Shown here: positions 52,660 to 64,000 of the stretch, piece by piece
Position numbering within the stretch: the stretch's first letter is position 1
Layout of the letters: each line of letters begins with the position of its first letter
NCBI RefSeq assembly: GCF_004216855.1
Contig: NZ_SGXT01000011.1
Coordinates: 310,001-374,000, forward strand
DNA: 64,000 bases
Source: Microcella alkaliphila
GTDB lineage: Bacteria; Actinomycetota; Actinomycetes; Actinomycetales; Microbacteriaceae
Direction: 5' to 3'
Notes under the pieces: model-generated
Told to the model about the DNA's origin: nothing
Database searches by the model: none
Seen by the model: only the letters and a program-made list of their open reading frames with translations
Translations under genes and position numbers: made by a program

Positions 52660-54612
52660 CTACTGCTGCGCGCTGCGGTCGTTCGCCGTTGTGTCGATCG
52701 TCGCGTCGTCGGGCAACGGGCGCGCCACCGGGATGCGGGTGCCCAGCACCTGCGCGACGAGGTCGCGCGCGATGGCCTGCGCCGTGAGACCCACCCGCTC
52801 GAAGATCTCACCGCGCGTGGCGTGCTCAAGGAATTCGTCCGGCAGTCCCAGTTCATCGACGGCCGTGTCGACACCGGCGGCACGCAGGACTTGCCGAATA
52901 CGGGTGCCGATACCGCCGACGCGAACGCCGTCCTCGATGGACACCACGATCCGGTGGTCGCGCGCCAGGGCGATGATGCTACCCGCGACCGGAACGACCC
53001 AGCGGGGGTCGACTACGGTGGCGCCGATGCCCTGGTCGGCCAGTCGGTCGGCGACCTCGAGCCCCAGCTTTGCCATCGGGCCTACCGTCACGATGAGCAC
53101 ATCCTTGTGCGGTGCCTCACGCAACACGTCGACGCCGTCGTCGGTGCGACGGACCGCGTCGAACTCCGTTCCGACGCTGCCCTTCGAGAACCGGATGACC
53201 GTGGGGGCGTCGTCAACGGAGACCGCCTCTGCGAGTTCCTCGCGCAGTCGCGTCGCATCCCGCGGTGCCGCCAGGCGAATGCCGGGAACGACCTGCAGAA
53301 TCGAAAGATCCCACACCCCGTGGTGGCTTGCGCCGTCGGGGCCGGTCACACCGGCGCGGTCGAGCACGAACGTGACACCGGCCTTGTGCAGGGCGACGTC
53401 CATGAGCACCTGGTCGAAGGCGCGGTTGATGAAGGTCGCGTAGACGGCGACGACCGGGTGCAGACCGCCGTAGGCGAGGCCCGCGGCAGACGCGACGGCG
53501 TGCTGTTCGGCGATGCCCACGTCGAAAACGCGGTGCGGGTGCTTCTCGGCCAGCTTGTGCAGCCCGGTCGGGCGCAACATCGCGGCGGTGATCCCCACGA
53601 GGCGGTCGTCGCGATCGGCGAGCCGCACGAGCTCATCGGCGAACACGCTCGTCCACGACGGCGCACTCGCGGTGTCGATCGACTCCCCCGTCTCGGGATC
53701 GATTTGCCCGACCGCGTGGAACTGATCGGCGACGTCGGCGAGGGCCGGCTCGTAGCCCTTGCCCTTCTGCGTGATGGCGTGCACGATGACCGGCGCCTCG
53801 AAGTCTTTCGCCTGCCGCAGGGCGCGCTCGACGTCGCGAATGTCGTGCCCGTCGATCGGCCCGATGTACTTGATGTCGAGGTTCGAGTACAGCGCCTCGT
53901 TGTTCGTGAAGCGCGAGAGGAAGCCGTGCAGGCCGCCGCGCACACCGCGGTAGAACGCGCGGCCGGGCGAGCCAAGGTGGTCGAACATCGCCTCGGTGCG
54001 GCGCCGGAACGTGCGGTACGACCGGCGCGTGCGCACGCTCGACAGGAAGCGCGCCATGCCGCCGATTGTCGGGGCGTACGATCGCCCGTTGTCGTTGACG
54101 ACGATGACGAGGTTGCGGCTGTTGTCATCGGAGATGTTGTTCAGCGCCTCCCAGGTCATGCCGCCGGTGAGCGCACCATCCCCCACGACAGCGACGACGT
54201 GGCGATCGCCCTGGCCGGTCATCTCGTAGGCGCGCGAAATGCCGTCGGCCCAACTCAGCGAGCTGGAGGCGTGAGAGCTCTCCACGATGTCGTGCGGTGA
54301 CTCCGCCCGTTGCGGGTAGCCGGCCAGCCCGTCCTTCTGACGCAGGCGCGAGAAGTCTTGTCGGCCGGTGACGAGCTTGTGTACGTACGACTGGTGGCCG
54401 GTGTCCCACACGATCGCGTCGCTAGGAGAGTCGAAGACGCGGTGAATGCCAAGGGTGAGTTCAACGACGCCGAGGTTCGGGCCCAGGTGGCCGCCCGTCT
54501 TCGATACCTCAGCCACCAAGAACCGCCGAATCTCGTCGGCGAGCTGCTCCAACTGGGTGTGGGTGAGCGCGTCGAGGTCGCGGGGTTCACGGATCGTTCG
54601 GAGTAGCTCCAT
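52660..54612 (-). CDS. dxs: 1-deoxy-D-xylulose-5-phosphate synthase
   Basis: 650 residues. The thiamine diphosphate motif is VVGDGALTGGMTWEALNN (Gly-Asp-Gly to Asn-Asn); the catalytic His is in DTGHQSYVHKL and the Glu in VGIAEQHAV. The transketolase-type pyrimidine and C-terminal domains are complete. It makes DXP from pyruvate and glyceraldehyde 3-phosphate for isoprenoid synthesis. The start looks leaderless: TATCGT, six bases, ATG. Confidence 0.97.
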   Translation of the reverse strand: MELLRTIREPRDLDALTHTQLEQLADEIRRFLVAEVSKTGGHLGPNLGVVELTLGIHRVFDSPSDAIVWDTGHQSYVHKLVTGRQDFSRLRQKDGLAGYPQRAESPHDIVESSHASSSLSWADGISRAYEMTGQGDRHVVAVVGDGALTGGMTWEALNNISDDNSRNLVIVVNDNGRSYAPTIGGMARFLSSVRTRRSYRTFRRRTEAMFDHLGSPGRAFYRGVRGGLHGFLSRFTNNEALYSNLDIKYIGPIDGHDIRDVERALRQAKDFEAPVIVHAITQKGKGYEPALADVADQFHAVGQIDPETGESIDTASAPSWTSVFADELVRLADRDDRLVGITAAMLRPTGLHKLAEKHPHRVFDVGIAEQHAVASAAGLAYGGLHPVVAVYATFINRAFDQVLMDVALHKAGVTFVLDRAGVTGPDGASHHGVWDLSILQVVPGIRLAAPRDATRLREELAEAVSVDDAPTVIRFSKGSVGTEFDAVRRTDDGVDVLREAPHKDVLIVTVGPMAKLGLEVADRLADQGIGATVVDPRWVVPVAGSIIALARDHRIVVSIEDGVRVGGIGTRIRQVLRAAGVDTAVDELGLPDEFLEHATRGEIFERVGLTAQAIARDLVAQVLGTRIPVARPLPDDATIDTTANDRSAQQ

Positions 54613-54618
54613 CCCTTC

Positions 54619-54624
54619 ACGATA
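54619..54624 (-). promoter_or_regulatory. Leaderless -10 box of dxs
   Basis: TATCGT, then GAAGGG directly against the ATG at 54612. The GAAGGG touches the start codon and so cannot act as a normal Shine-Dalgarno. Confidence 0.45.
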
Positions 54625-54701
54625 CGGGTTTCCAGCAGAGCGCGCGCCGCAAAGCCGCGGCAGATTTCTGGGGGTTCGCTGGATGAATCCGGGATGCGCG
54701 C

Positions 54702-57515
<2,814 letters not shown>

Positions 57516-57580
57516 GACGTCCATCCTTTCGCGGTTGCGCGACGGGGTGTCCGTCGCATCGGTCGCCTACGACCCCTATT

Positions 57581-57598
57581 TATCTTGATGTCGAGATA
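57581..57598. promoter_or_regulatory. Inverted repeat in the acnA upstream region
   Basis: TATCTTGATGTCGAGATA, an 18-base inverted repeat with seven of nine positions paired, in an AT-rich patch about 65-85 bases before acnA. On the minus strand it contains TCGACA, a possible -35 box. It is probably the operator of an aconitase regulator; which one is not known. Confidence 0.45.
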
Positions 57599-57616
57599 TT
57601 TAATGCTAGCACTCGG

Positions 57617-58357
57617 TCATGCCCGCGAGCGGGCGTACACGGCGCGAATCATGAGCCACGTCACCCACAGCACGGCGGCGTAGAGCGGCAGACCCATGAG
57701 AAGCCGAGAGGCGGCCAGCGCGGTCACGTTCTCGGCGAGGTAGAAGGGCACCTGAACGCCCAGACGCAGCGAGAACAACCCCACCCAGAGCCAGGTCGTC
57801 AGGGTCAGGATGCTGCGCTTTGCCGGGTCCGATCGCCACTCGGCATCGCCCGTCAAGAGTCCCGTGATGACGCCGATGAGGGGGCGCCGGACGGCGAGGC
57901 TGATGAGCAAAGCCACGAGCCAGACAGTGTTGATCACAAAGCCGAGAACGAAGTTCTCCTCGGCGCGGCCAGTGAAGAGGGCGAGGCCCGCCGAGAGCGC
58001 GATCCCGATGAGACCGATGATCGCCGGGGCGATCGGCGTTCGCGTGATGGCGCGCACGAGCACAAAAACCACGGCCACCCCGAGCGGCACGAGGACCGAC
58101 GGACCCACCTCGCCGGTGATGGTGAACACGACGAGAAAGAGAAAGCCGGGCAGCAGCGACTCGATGAGCCCGCGCACGCCGCCGACCGCGCCCCACAGTG
58201 CGTGGGCGGTCGGCCGCTCCCCCGGCTCGACGCGACCGAAACCCGATCGGCGCGCGGCCTCGGCGAGGGTCGCCTGCAGGTCGGGAGCGTCCGCGCCGGG
58301 CTCCTCGTCGCCTGCCGACTCGGCGCCGGTCGCTCGCTCGTCCGCCCGTTCGGTCAT
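57617..58357 (-). CDS. DUF3159 family membrane protein
   Basis: 246 residues. An acidic N-terminus (1-50) precedes six predicted spans, starting with GGVRGLIESLLPGFLFLVVFTIT and including RRPLIGVITGLLTGDAEWRSDPAKRS, conserved in DUF3159. The function is unknown. Its start overlaps the DUF3710 stop by four bases; it ends the dut-DUF3710-DUF3159 operon. Confidence 0.9.
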   Translation of the reverse strand: MTERADERATGAESAGDEEPGADAPDLQATLAEAARRSGFGRVEPGERPTAHALWGAVGGVRGLIESLLPGFLFLVVFTITGEVGPSVLVPLGVAVVFVLVRAITRTPIAPAIIGLIGIALSAGLALFTGRAEENFVLGFVINTVWLVALLISLAVRRPLIGVITGLLTGDAEWRSDPAKRSILTLTTWLWVGLFSLRLGVQVPFYLAENVTALAASRLLMGLPLYAAVLWVTWLMIRAVYARSRA

Positions 58358-59004
58358 GAGGATGCGGTGGGCTGCGGCCCCGCACCGGCGCTCGCACCGG
58401 CGGCGCCCTGCGCTCCGGCGGGTACCTGCAGAGGGATGAGATCGCGCGGCGGCATGGGCGTCGACCCGCGAACCACCACGATGCTGCGGAACACGTCGTC
58501 GATCGCCTCCGCGGCGGCCTGGTCGACCGCGCCCTGCCCGGCGATCACGCCGCGGAGGAACCAGCGCGGTCCGTCAACACCGACAAAGCGGGCGATGCGG
58601 GTCGACGCCTGGCCGTCAGCCTGCACGGGAATGCGCGCGAGCAGCTCCGGTCCAAACACGCCGTCGCGCTCGCTGATCTCGCCGCCCTGCGAGCGAATCT
58701 GCTGCTCGATCTGACCGCGCACCCCGTGCCAGAGGCCCGTGGAGCGCGGAGCCGCGAACGCCTGCACCTGCAGGGTCGAGCCCTGGTAGTCGATGCCGAC
58801 GGCGACGACGCGCTTCGTGGCCTCCTCGACCTCCAGCCGCAGCTGCAGTTCGGGTCGGGGAACGAGCTTAATCGCACCCAGGTCGACGTAGGGCCGGACG
58901 GCGTTCGCCTCGGACTCGTCAAAGGGGCCGTTCTCGGCGCGGTCGGCGGGCGCCGACTTCGCGTCTTCGGGAAGCGGCCCGTCGGTCATGGCGGTGTCAG
59001 TCAC
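58354..59004 (-). CDS. DUF3710 family protein
   Basis: 216 residues. An acidic start (about 1-35) leads into the DUF3710 core: VRPYVDLGAIKLVPRPELQLRLEVEEATKRVVAVGIDYQGSTLQVQAFAAPRSTGLW and RIARFVGVDGPRWFLRGVIAG. The tail is rich in Ala and Gly. It is a soluble actinobacterial protein of unknown function. It overlaps dut by four bases. Confidence 0.9.
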   Translation of the reverse strand: MTDTAMTDGPLPEDAKSAPADRAENGPFDESEANAVRPYVDLGAIKLVPRPELQLRLEVEEATKRVVAVGIDYQGSTLQVQAFAAPRSTGLWHGVRGQIEQQIRSQGGEISERDGVFGPELLARIPVQADGQASTRIARFVGVDGPRWFLRGVIAGQGAVDQAAAEAIDDVFRSIVVVRGSTPMPPRDLIPLQVPAGAQGAAGASAGAGPQPTASS

Positions 59005-59462
59005 AGAACTCCTTCACTCGGCGACGGCTCACTACGGTAGCCGCTTGAGCCAAAGCCCGCCTGTCCGCGGTGTGAACCGGGAAGGGATTCGACGGGAATA
59101 AACATGGGGCGTTCGACGCGCTGGATCACCAACTGGGCAATGCGGTCACCGGGCGCGACCGAATACGGCTCGCGAGCATCCGTATTGAGGAGCGTGACGC
59201 GGATCTCGCCTCGATAGCCCGCATCCACGGTTCCCGGGGCGTTCAGCACGGTGATGCCGTGCTTCGCGGCAAGTCCGCTGCGCGGAAGCACGAACGCGGC
59301 GTAGCCGTCGGGCAAGGCGATCGCCAGGCCGGTGCCGACCGTCGCGCGCTCGCCGGGAGCGATCGTCACCGATTCGGATGCGACGAGATCCGCACCCGCA
59401 TCGCCCGGATGCGCCACCACGGGCGCGCGGTCACCGGTCATCAGAATCTCGACGTCGGGCAC
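59001..59462 (-). CDS. dut: Deoxyuridine 5'-triphosphate nucleotidohydrolase
   Basis: 153 residues from GTG at 59462. Trimeric dUTPase motifs: DAGADL (21-26), LPRSGLAAKHGI, NAPGTVDAGYRGEI with the catalytic Asp, GDRIAQLV, and the C-terminal RGQAGFGSSG (132-141). It removes dUTP and supplies dUMP. Leaderless start behind TAGCCT. Confidence 0.97.
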   Translation of the reverse strand: MPDVEILMTGDRAPVVAHPGDAGADLVASESVTIAPGERATVGTGLAIALPDGYAAFVLPRSGLAAKHGITVLNAPGTVDAGYRGEIRVTLLNTDAREPYSVAPGDRIAQLVIQRVERPMFIPVESLPGSHRGQAGFGSSGYRSEPSPSEGVL

Positions 59463-59468
59463 TTCTGA

Positions 59469-59474
59469 AGGCTA
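59469..59474 (-). promoter_or_regulatory. Leaderless -10 box of the dut operon
   Basis: TAGCCT, six bases (TCAGAA), then GTG at 59462. Confidence 0.5.
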
Positions 59475-59494
59475 GTGCATGGTCGAATAGGGGT

Positions 59495-59959
59495 ATGGAG
59501 CAGTTCCGCGAGCGCCTCTGGCCCGCCCTCTGGTGGTACCCCATCATCGCGCTGATTGTGCCGGCGACTCTGCTGGTGTTCGAGCCGATCAGCCTCATCG
59601 CCGGCGTTGTGACGGCGACCGCGCTCGTCTCCGGCTCCCTCCTTCTTCTGATCGGCTCGGCGCCGACCATTCGCGTGGCCGACGGAACATTGCAGGCGGG
59701 AAAGGCGCGCATTCCGGTCGCCCTGATCGGCGACATGCGCGCGGCGGCGGGCGAGGACGCGCGCGCCGAACGGGGCCCGCTCTTGGATGCACGGGCCTGG
59801 CTCCTGCTCCGCGGGGACGTCGGCCCCGTCGTGCGGCTCGACATCACCGACCCTGAGGACCCGACACCGTACTGGGTGGTCTCGACGCGGCGTCCTGAGG
59901 AGTTGATCGCCGCGATCAGCGTCGCCCGGAAGAGCACCGAGGCGTCAGAAAGTCGCTAG
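59495..59959 (+). CDS. DUF3093 family membrane protein
   Basis: 154 residues from ATG at 59495. Two N-terminal spans (about 11-53, LWWYPIIALIVPATLLVFEPISLIAGVVTATALVSGSLLLLI) are followed by a soluble domain ending in DPTPYWVVSTRRPEELIAAI, the DUF3093 signature. The function is unknown. It is divergent from dut. Confidence 0.88.
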   Translation: MEQFRERLWPALWWYPIIALIVPATLLVFEPISLIAGVVTATALVSGSLLLLIGSAPTIRVADGTLQAGKARIPVALIGDMRAAAGEDARAERGPLLDARAWLLLRGDVGPVVRLDITDPEDPTPYWVVSTRRPEELIAAISVARKSTEASESR

Positions 59960-60006
59960 ACGCGGCCCGTGGCGCCGATCAGAGAGCCAGAAGCGCAGCG
60001 TGAGAA

Positions 60007-60294
60007 CTACGAGCACTCAGCGCAGACGGGCCCGAGCTTCTCCTGGTGGTCGAGCTGAGAGCGGTGCTTCACGAGGAAGCAGCTGACGCACGTGAACTCG
60101 TCGGCCTGCGGGGGCAGCACGACGACGTCGAGATCGAGGTCGGCCAGGTCTTGTCCGGCGAGCTCGAAGCCCGGATTGTCGGCATCGTCAACGTCGACGA
60201 CGCCCGACATCTTGTCGGGAACTCGCTCCTGAAGCGCTTGGATCGAATCGGTGTCATCGTCCGTTTTGCGCGGAGCGTCGTAGTCGGTTGCCAT
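60007..60294 (-). CDS. DUF4193 family protein
   Basis: 95 residues. Highly acidic N-terminus (MATDYDAPRKTDDDTDSIQ) and a C-terminal CVSC...CAEC arrangement (FTCVSCFLVKHRSQL, then PVCAECS) that could bind zinc. Conserved in actinobacteria next to sepH; the function is unknown. It is divergent from sepH. Confidence 0.9.
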   Translation of the reverse strand: MATDYDAPRKTDDDTDSIQALQERVPDKMSGVVDVDDADNPGFELAGQDLADLDLDVVVLPPQADEFTCVSCFLVKHRSQLDHQEKLGPVCAECS

Positions 60295-60495
60295 GCCTCA
60301 TCCACTCTCATGTGTACTGCCGGGGGCCGCGGGGGGCGGCGATAGTTTGCAGGACGCCCCGCCGAAACGCAAACGGGGTTCGCTGTTTGTGCCTGCGTGT
60401 CGAGGCAACTTCCGGCACGCCCGCCGTATTCCCGGGCGGGCGGGCATGCGCGTGGCATGCTGTGCGCAGCATCCGCGCAGTCGGGAGACAACGCC

Positions 60496-61578
60496 ATGGA
60501 AGAACTGACCGTTATTGGCGCCGAGAACGGCGCACTGGTCGTCGTCGGGGACGACGGTACTCGCTACCGGGTGCCGATCACCGAAGCCTTGCACACCGCC
60601 ATTCGGCAAAACCGCCCGGCTCAGCCCGCCGCGCATCGCGTGTCGCCGCGCGAGATCCAGGCGCAGATTCGTGCGGGCCTGTCGGCCGCCGAGGTGGTGG
60701 CCGCCACCGGTGAGGCCCTCGAATACGTGCAACGCTTCGAGGGCCCCGTGCTCGCCGAGCGCGAGTACGTCGTGACGGCAGCGCGCAGTGTTCCCGTCGC
60801 CGTCGCCGCCGACACCGAGTCGGGCGTTGCCGCCCACACCTTCGGGGGCGTCATCGACCAGCGTCTCGACGAGCTCGGGGCGACCGAGATCGCCTGGGCG
60901 AGCTGGAAGAAGGACGCGCTGTGGACCATCCGCGTCGCCTTCCTCGACGGTGAGGTGTCGCGCGAGGCCCTGTGGAGCTTCGACCCCAAGAAGTCGACAC
61001 TGTCGCCCGCGAACCACGAGGCGCAGTCGCTGTCACAGCAGGGCGACGGCCCTACCACCGCCCTGCCGCGCCTCCGGGCCGTCACGACAGACCCCGCCGA
61101 CGACCAGCCGTCCGGCCGCTTCGACTCGGGCGCCTTCCAGATCGGCCCCGAGGCAGTTGCCCCGGCCACGCCCTCGCGCGTCGGCGTGCGCACCGACCCC
61201 GACGACGTCCCGCGGCCCGCGATGGGTCAGACCGCCGACCTCCTCGAAGCGCTGCGGCGCCGCCGGGGCGAGCGTGAGCCTGCACCGCAGGACGAGCGTG
61301 ATGCGGCGCGCGCGGCGCATCCGTCGACCGGTTCCATCCGGGTCATCGAGGTTCCGCTCGATCGCGACGAAGCGGACATGTCTGATACCGCGGATGCGCC
61401 CACCCTCATCGGCATGGACGGTGATCTGCCCGACGGAGCTGCGGTTCCCGCCTCCTCGAGCGCGAGCTCGCCTGCGGAGCCCCCGACGAAGCCCGCCTCC
61501 GTGAAGCGCGGGCGCGCGGCGATGCCGAGCTGGGACGAGATCGTCTTCGGCGCTCGTCCCGACGACGACCCGGCCTAG
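60496..61578 (+). CDS. sepH: Septation regulator SepH
   Basis: 360 residues from ATG at 60496 with GGGAGA upstream. The N-terminal domain MEELTVIGAENGALVV to about 120 carries the helix-turn-helix SPREIQAQIRAGLSAAEVVAATG, as in Streptomyces SepH, which stimulates FtsZ assembly. The remainder is a disordered Pro/Ala/acidic linker with a conserved short C-terminal end (RAAMPSWDEIVFGARPDD). It overlaps the convergent phosphatase-family gene by four bases. Confidence 0.92.
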   Translation: MEELTVIGAENGALVVVGDDGTRYRVPITEALHTAIRQNRPAQPAAHRVSPREIQAQIRAGLSAAEVVAATGEALEYVQRFEGPVLAEREYVVTAARSVPVAVAADTESGVAAHTFGGVIDQRLDELGATEIAWASWKKDALWTIRVAFLDGEVSREALWSFDPKKSTLSPANHEAQSLSQQGDGPTTALPRLRAVTTDPADDQPSGRFDSGAFQIGPEAVAPATPSRVGVRTDPDDVPRPAMGQTADLLEALRRRRGEREPAPQDERDAARAAHPSTGSIRVIEVPLDRDEADMSDTADAPTLIGMDGDLPDGAAVPASSSASSPAEPPTKPASVKRGRAAMPSWDEIVFGARPDDDPA

Positions 61579-62714
61579 GACCGGACGAACGCGCCGAAGC
61601 GCGCCAGCGGCACGCGGGTCTCGGCGTCCGAAAACGAGCCGTGCTGTCCGACCATGGCGAGCGAGCGGTCGGTGGCCGTGCGCTCGTCGTAGTAGACGAC
61701 GGCGGAGCGCGCGGCGACAAGCACGTCACCGATGCGGGAGATGACGCCTGGATCGACGGCGCTGCCGAACCAGCCGGCCGCGATGGCCTCGTCGCGGGTG
61801 ACCACCCACGATCGGGCAGCTTCTCGGGCGGTCCAGCGCGCATGAATGCCCGCCACCTCCGCGGGGTCGTCCGCAACGAGGTGCAGGCAGCGCGGCTCGC
61901 CGGCCACGTGGCGCACTCCCCGCCACAGCTCGTCGTCGGCGGCGACGACGCGACGGGCGTGCGGGGCGATGTCGAGCATCCCGTGATCGGCCGTCAGCAA
62001 GGCGCCCGTGCCGGGCGGGGCGAGCGGCTGGGCGAGCGCCGCATCCAGCTCTTCCAGGCGGTGCAGCCAGCGCGCCGACGTTGTCCCGGCGGCGTGACCA
62101 GCCTTGTCGAGCTCAGGCAGGTACGTGTAAATCAGGCACGGCTCGTTGCCAGCGAGAAGGTCGCGCGTGCGATCGAGACGATCGGCGATCGACTCGGCCG
62201 AAACAAAGCGCGCTCCGCGCAGCACCGCCCGCGTGAATCCAGAGTCGGCGTAGCGGCGGGCCGCGACAACGATCGGCTCGATCCCGAGGCCCGCCGCGCG
62301 CTCAAACAGGGTTTCGTGACGTTGCCACACCTCGGGATGCGCGGACGAGTCCCAGCCGGTCAGCATGTTGACCACGCGGTCACCCGCCGCGTCGTGGGCC
62401 GAGTACCCGACGAGCCCGTGCTCGCCCGCCGGGCGCCCCGTGGTGAGGGTCGCCAGTGCCGAAGCAGTCGTCGTCGGGAAAGCCGAGTGGATCGTCCCGC
62501 CGCGCCGGGGTATCGCGGCCGTGAGGTGGCGCGCGTGCCCGCGATGGGCCACGAGCGGCTGCGCGCCGAGGCCGTCGACGAGCACTACGGCGGCGGAGCG
62601 CACGGCGGGAAGCGCAAGGGGGTTGTCGTCCCCTCGAACCGCCGACAACGCGCTCGACAACACGTCGCCGAGTGTCCGGGTCGAGCCGGGGGGCGCCGGT
62701 AGCATGGGCGCCAT
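61575..62714 (-). CDS. Alkaline phosphatase superfamily protein
   Basis: 379 residues. Metal-binding and nucleophile segments are [40 protein letters not shown] (Thr nucleophile) and [10 protein letters not shown], then LTADHGM near the end. This matches the nucleotide pyrophosphatase/phosphodiesterase branch. No signal peptide is seen, so it is probably cytoplasmic. GGGGGGAG precedes the ATG. It is divergent from parC with three bases between the start codons. Confidence 0.9.
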   Translation of the reverse strand: MAPMLPAPPGSTRTLGDVLSSALSAVRGDDNPLALPAVRSAAVVLVDGLGAQPLVAHRGHARHLTAAIPRRGGTIHSAFPTTTASALATLTTGRPAGEHGLVGYSAHDAAGDRVVNMLTGWDSSAHPEVWQRHETLFERAAGLGIEPIVVAARRYADSGFTRAVLRGARFVSAESIADRLDRTRDLLAGNEPCLIYTYLPELDKAGHAAGTTSARWLHRLEELDAALAQPLAPPGTGALLTADHGMLDIAPHARRVVAADDELWRGVRHVAGEPRCLHLVADDPAEVAGIHARWTAREAARSWVVTRDEAIAAGWFGSAVDPGVISRIGDVLVAARSAVVYYDERTATDRSLAMVGQHGSFSDAETRVPLARFGAFVRS

Positions 62715-62717
62715 CCT

Positions 62718-64000
62718 ATGACTCCCCCCGCAGCCCCCCAGCTCCCCGACTCCCCCGCCCCGGCCGAACGCATCGACGATGTCGATCTGGCCGACGAGAT
62801 GCAGGGGTCATTTCTCGAATACGCCTACTCGGTCATCTACTCTCGCGCTCTCCCCGATGCTCGCGATGGGCTCAAGCCCGTGCAGCGGCGAATTCTGTAC
62901 ATGATGAGCGACATGGGGCTTCGCCCCGAGCGCGGCCACGTCAAGTCGGCCCGCGTTGTCGGCGAGGTCATGGGCAAGCTGCACCCGCACGGCGACGGCG
63001 CCATCTACGACGCCCTCGTGCGCCTCGCCCAAGACTTCACGATGCGTGTTCCGTTTGTCGACGGCCACGGCAACTTCGGCTCGCTCGACGACGGCCCGGC
63101 CGCCGCCCGCTACACCGAGGCCCGCTTGCGCGCCGCGGCACTCGCCATGGTCGAGAGTCTCGACGAAGACGTCGTCGACTTCGTGCCGAATTACGACAAC
63201 CAGCTGACGCAGCCCGAGGTGTTGCCGGCCGCCTTCCCGAACCTCCTCGTCAACGGAGCGAGCGGCATCGCGGTCGGCATGGCGACCAACATGGCGCCGC
63301 ACAATCTCATCGAGGTGGCGGCCGCCGCCCGCTACCTGCTCGACAAACCCGATGCAACGCTCGACGAGCTGATGGCCTTCGTCCCGGGGCCAGACCTACC
63401 GACCGGGGGGCGCATCCTGGGCCTTGACGGCATCAAGGAGGCCTACGCGACCGGCCGCGGGCGCTTCACCACGCGCGCGACCGTGAACGTCGAGCAGGTC
63501 ACGGCACGCAAACGCGGCCTCGTGATCACCGAACTGCCCTACCTCGTCGGCCCCGAGCGCGTGATCGAAAAGATCAAGGACGGCGTGCAGTCGAAGAAGC
63601 TGCAGGGCATCAGTGACGTCACCGACCTCACCGACCGCAAGAACGGCCTGCGACTCGTGGTTGGCATCAAGAACGGCTTCGACCCGAACGCGGTGCTCGA
63701 GCAGCTCTACCGCTACACGCCGCTCGAGGACGGCTTCTCGATCAACGCCGTCGCGCTCGTCGACGGCCGGCCGCAAACCCTTGGCCTCGTCGAGCTGCTG
63801 CGCGTCTACCTTGACCACCGCACGTCGGTGGTCACGCGGCGCAGCCAGTATCGCCTCGACCGTCGCCGTGAACGCCTGCACCTCGTCGAGGGCCTGCTGG
63901 TGGCGATCCTCGACATCGACGAGGTCATCCAGGTCATCCGCTCCTCCGACGATGCGGAACAGGCGCGCACCCGCCTCATCGAGATCTTCGACCTCAGCCA
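62718..64000 (+). CDS. parC: DNA topoisomerase IV subunit A, partial (5' part)
   Basis: First 427 codons; the gene runs off the right edge. [50 protein letters not shown] and catalytic Tyr132 ([10 protein letters not shown]) are type IIA topoisomerase signatures. Gly94 after HPHGD and the location next to sepH favour ParC over GyrA. TAGCAT at 62700-62705 is a possible -10 box. It unlinks daughter chromosomes together with ParE, whose gene is not in the window. Confidence 0.93.
   Translation, partial: MTPPAAPQLPDSPAPAERIDDVDLADEMQGSFLEYAYSVIYSRALPDARDGLKPVQRRILYMMSDMGLRPERGHVKSARVVGEVMGKLHPHGDGAIYDALVRLAQDFTMRVPFVDGHGNFGSLDDGPAAARYTEARLRAAALAMVESLDEDVVDFVPNYDNQLTQPEVLPAAFPNLLVNGASGIAVGMATNMAPHNLIEVAAAARYLLDKPDATLDELMAFVPGPDLPTGGRILGLDGIKEAYATGRGRFTTRATVNVEQVTARKRGLVITELPYLVGPERVIEKIKDGVQSKKLQGISDVTDLTDRKNGLRLVVGIKNGFDPNAVLEQLYRYTPLEDGFSINAVALVDGRPQTLGLVELLRVYLDHRTSVVTRRSQYRLDRRRERLHLVEGLLVAILDIDEVIQVIRSSDDAEQARTRLIEIFDLS

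Overview
The window is chromosomal DNA from a high-GC actinobacterium, most likely a member of the Microbacteriaceae (Micrococcales). The evidence is the high GC content, the many GTG starts, -10 boxes of the TANNNT type, and the lineage-typical conserved genes (sepH, DUF3000, DUF3093, DUF3159, DUF3710, DUF4193). The order parC / phosphatase / sepH / DUF4193 / DUF3093 / dut / DUF3710 / DUF3159 / acn / dxs / fadB-fadA / rnd / DUF3000 is also typical. No insertion sequence, prophage, CRISPR array or rRNA operon is visible. Almost all of the sequence is genic; the largest gaps are about 150-205 bases and mostly hold promoters and leaders.

Layout. Positions 1-567 hold a phosphonate/phosphate-type binding lipoprotein, cut by the window edge. 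A long minus-strand block then runs from 726 to 13554, read right to left: rarA, rpsD, a small membrane-anchored protein, alaS, ruvX, mltG, the shikimate genes aroE-aroC-aroK-aroB-aroQ, efp, nusB and a HAD phosphatase. Three plus-strand genes follow: a membrane-anchored cyclophilin, a DUF349 protein and an AbiEi-like protein whose 3' end runs antisense into rel. Next comes a second minus-strand block, 16384-27058: pdxS-pdxT, two small ORFs, yebC, ruvC-ruvA-ruvB, yajC, secD-secF and rel. pdxR and pdxY lie divergently (27145-29347). They are followed on the minus strand by thrS and a HIT protein, and then by a two-gene envelope glycosyltransferase pair (32006-35090).

A four-tRNA cluster (Val-GAC, Cys, Gly on minus; Val-CAC on plus) leads to the ammonium transporter gene amt. 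A degenerate Amt paralogue lies downstream of amt and a near-perfect GlnR box lies upstream. The Mrp-type Na+/H+ antiporter operon (mrpACDEFG, with A and B fused) occupies 38239-44083, preceded by a possible coupling leader ORF and zapE. The right third holds a RibD-like reductase, an alpha/beta hydrolase, DUF3000-rnd, fadA-fadB, dxs, acnA, the DUF3159-DUF3710-dut operon, DUF3093, DUF4193, sepH, a phosphatase-family protein and the 5' part of parC.

Functionally this is mainly housekeeping: aromatic amino acid, PLP and isoprenoid precursor synthesis, translation, Sec export, Holliday-junction processing, the stringent response, fatty acid oxidation, the TCA cycle and ion homeostasis. The points of most interest are: (1) a degenerate Amt-fold protein lacking both channel histidines, next to a GlnR-box-controlled amt; (2) an MshEN-GT2 glycosyltransferase paired with a GT-C-like membrane protein; (3) a recurring leaderless promoter layout (TANNNT, six bases, start codon) at about eight genes; (4) a palindromic operator inside the pdxR/pdxS promoter; and (5) an orphan AbiEi-like gene that overlaps rel antisense by 129 bases.
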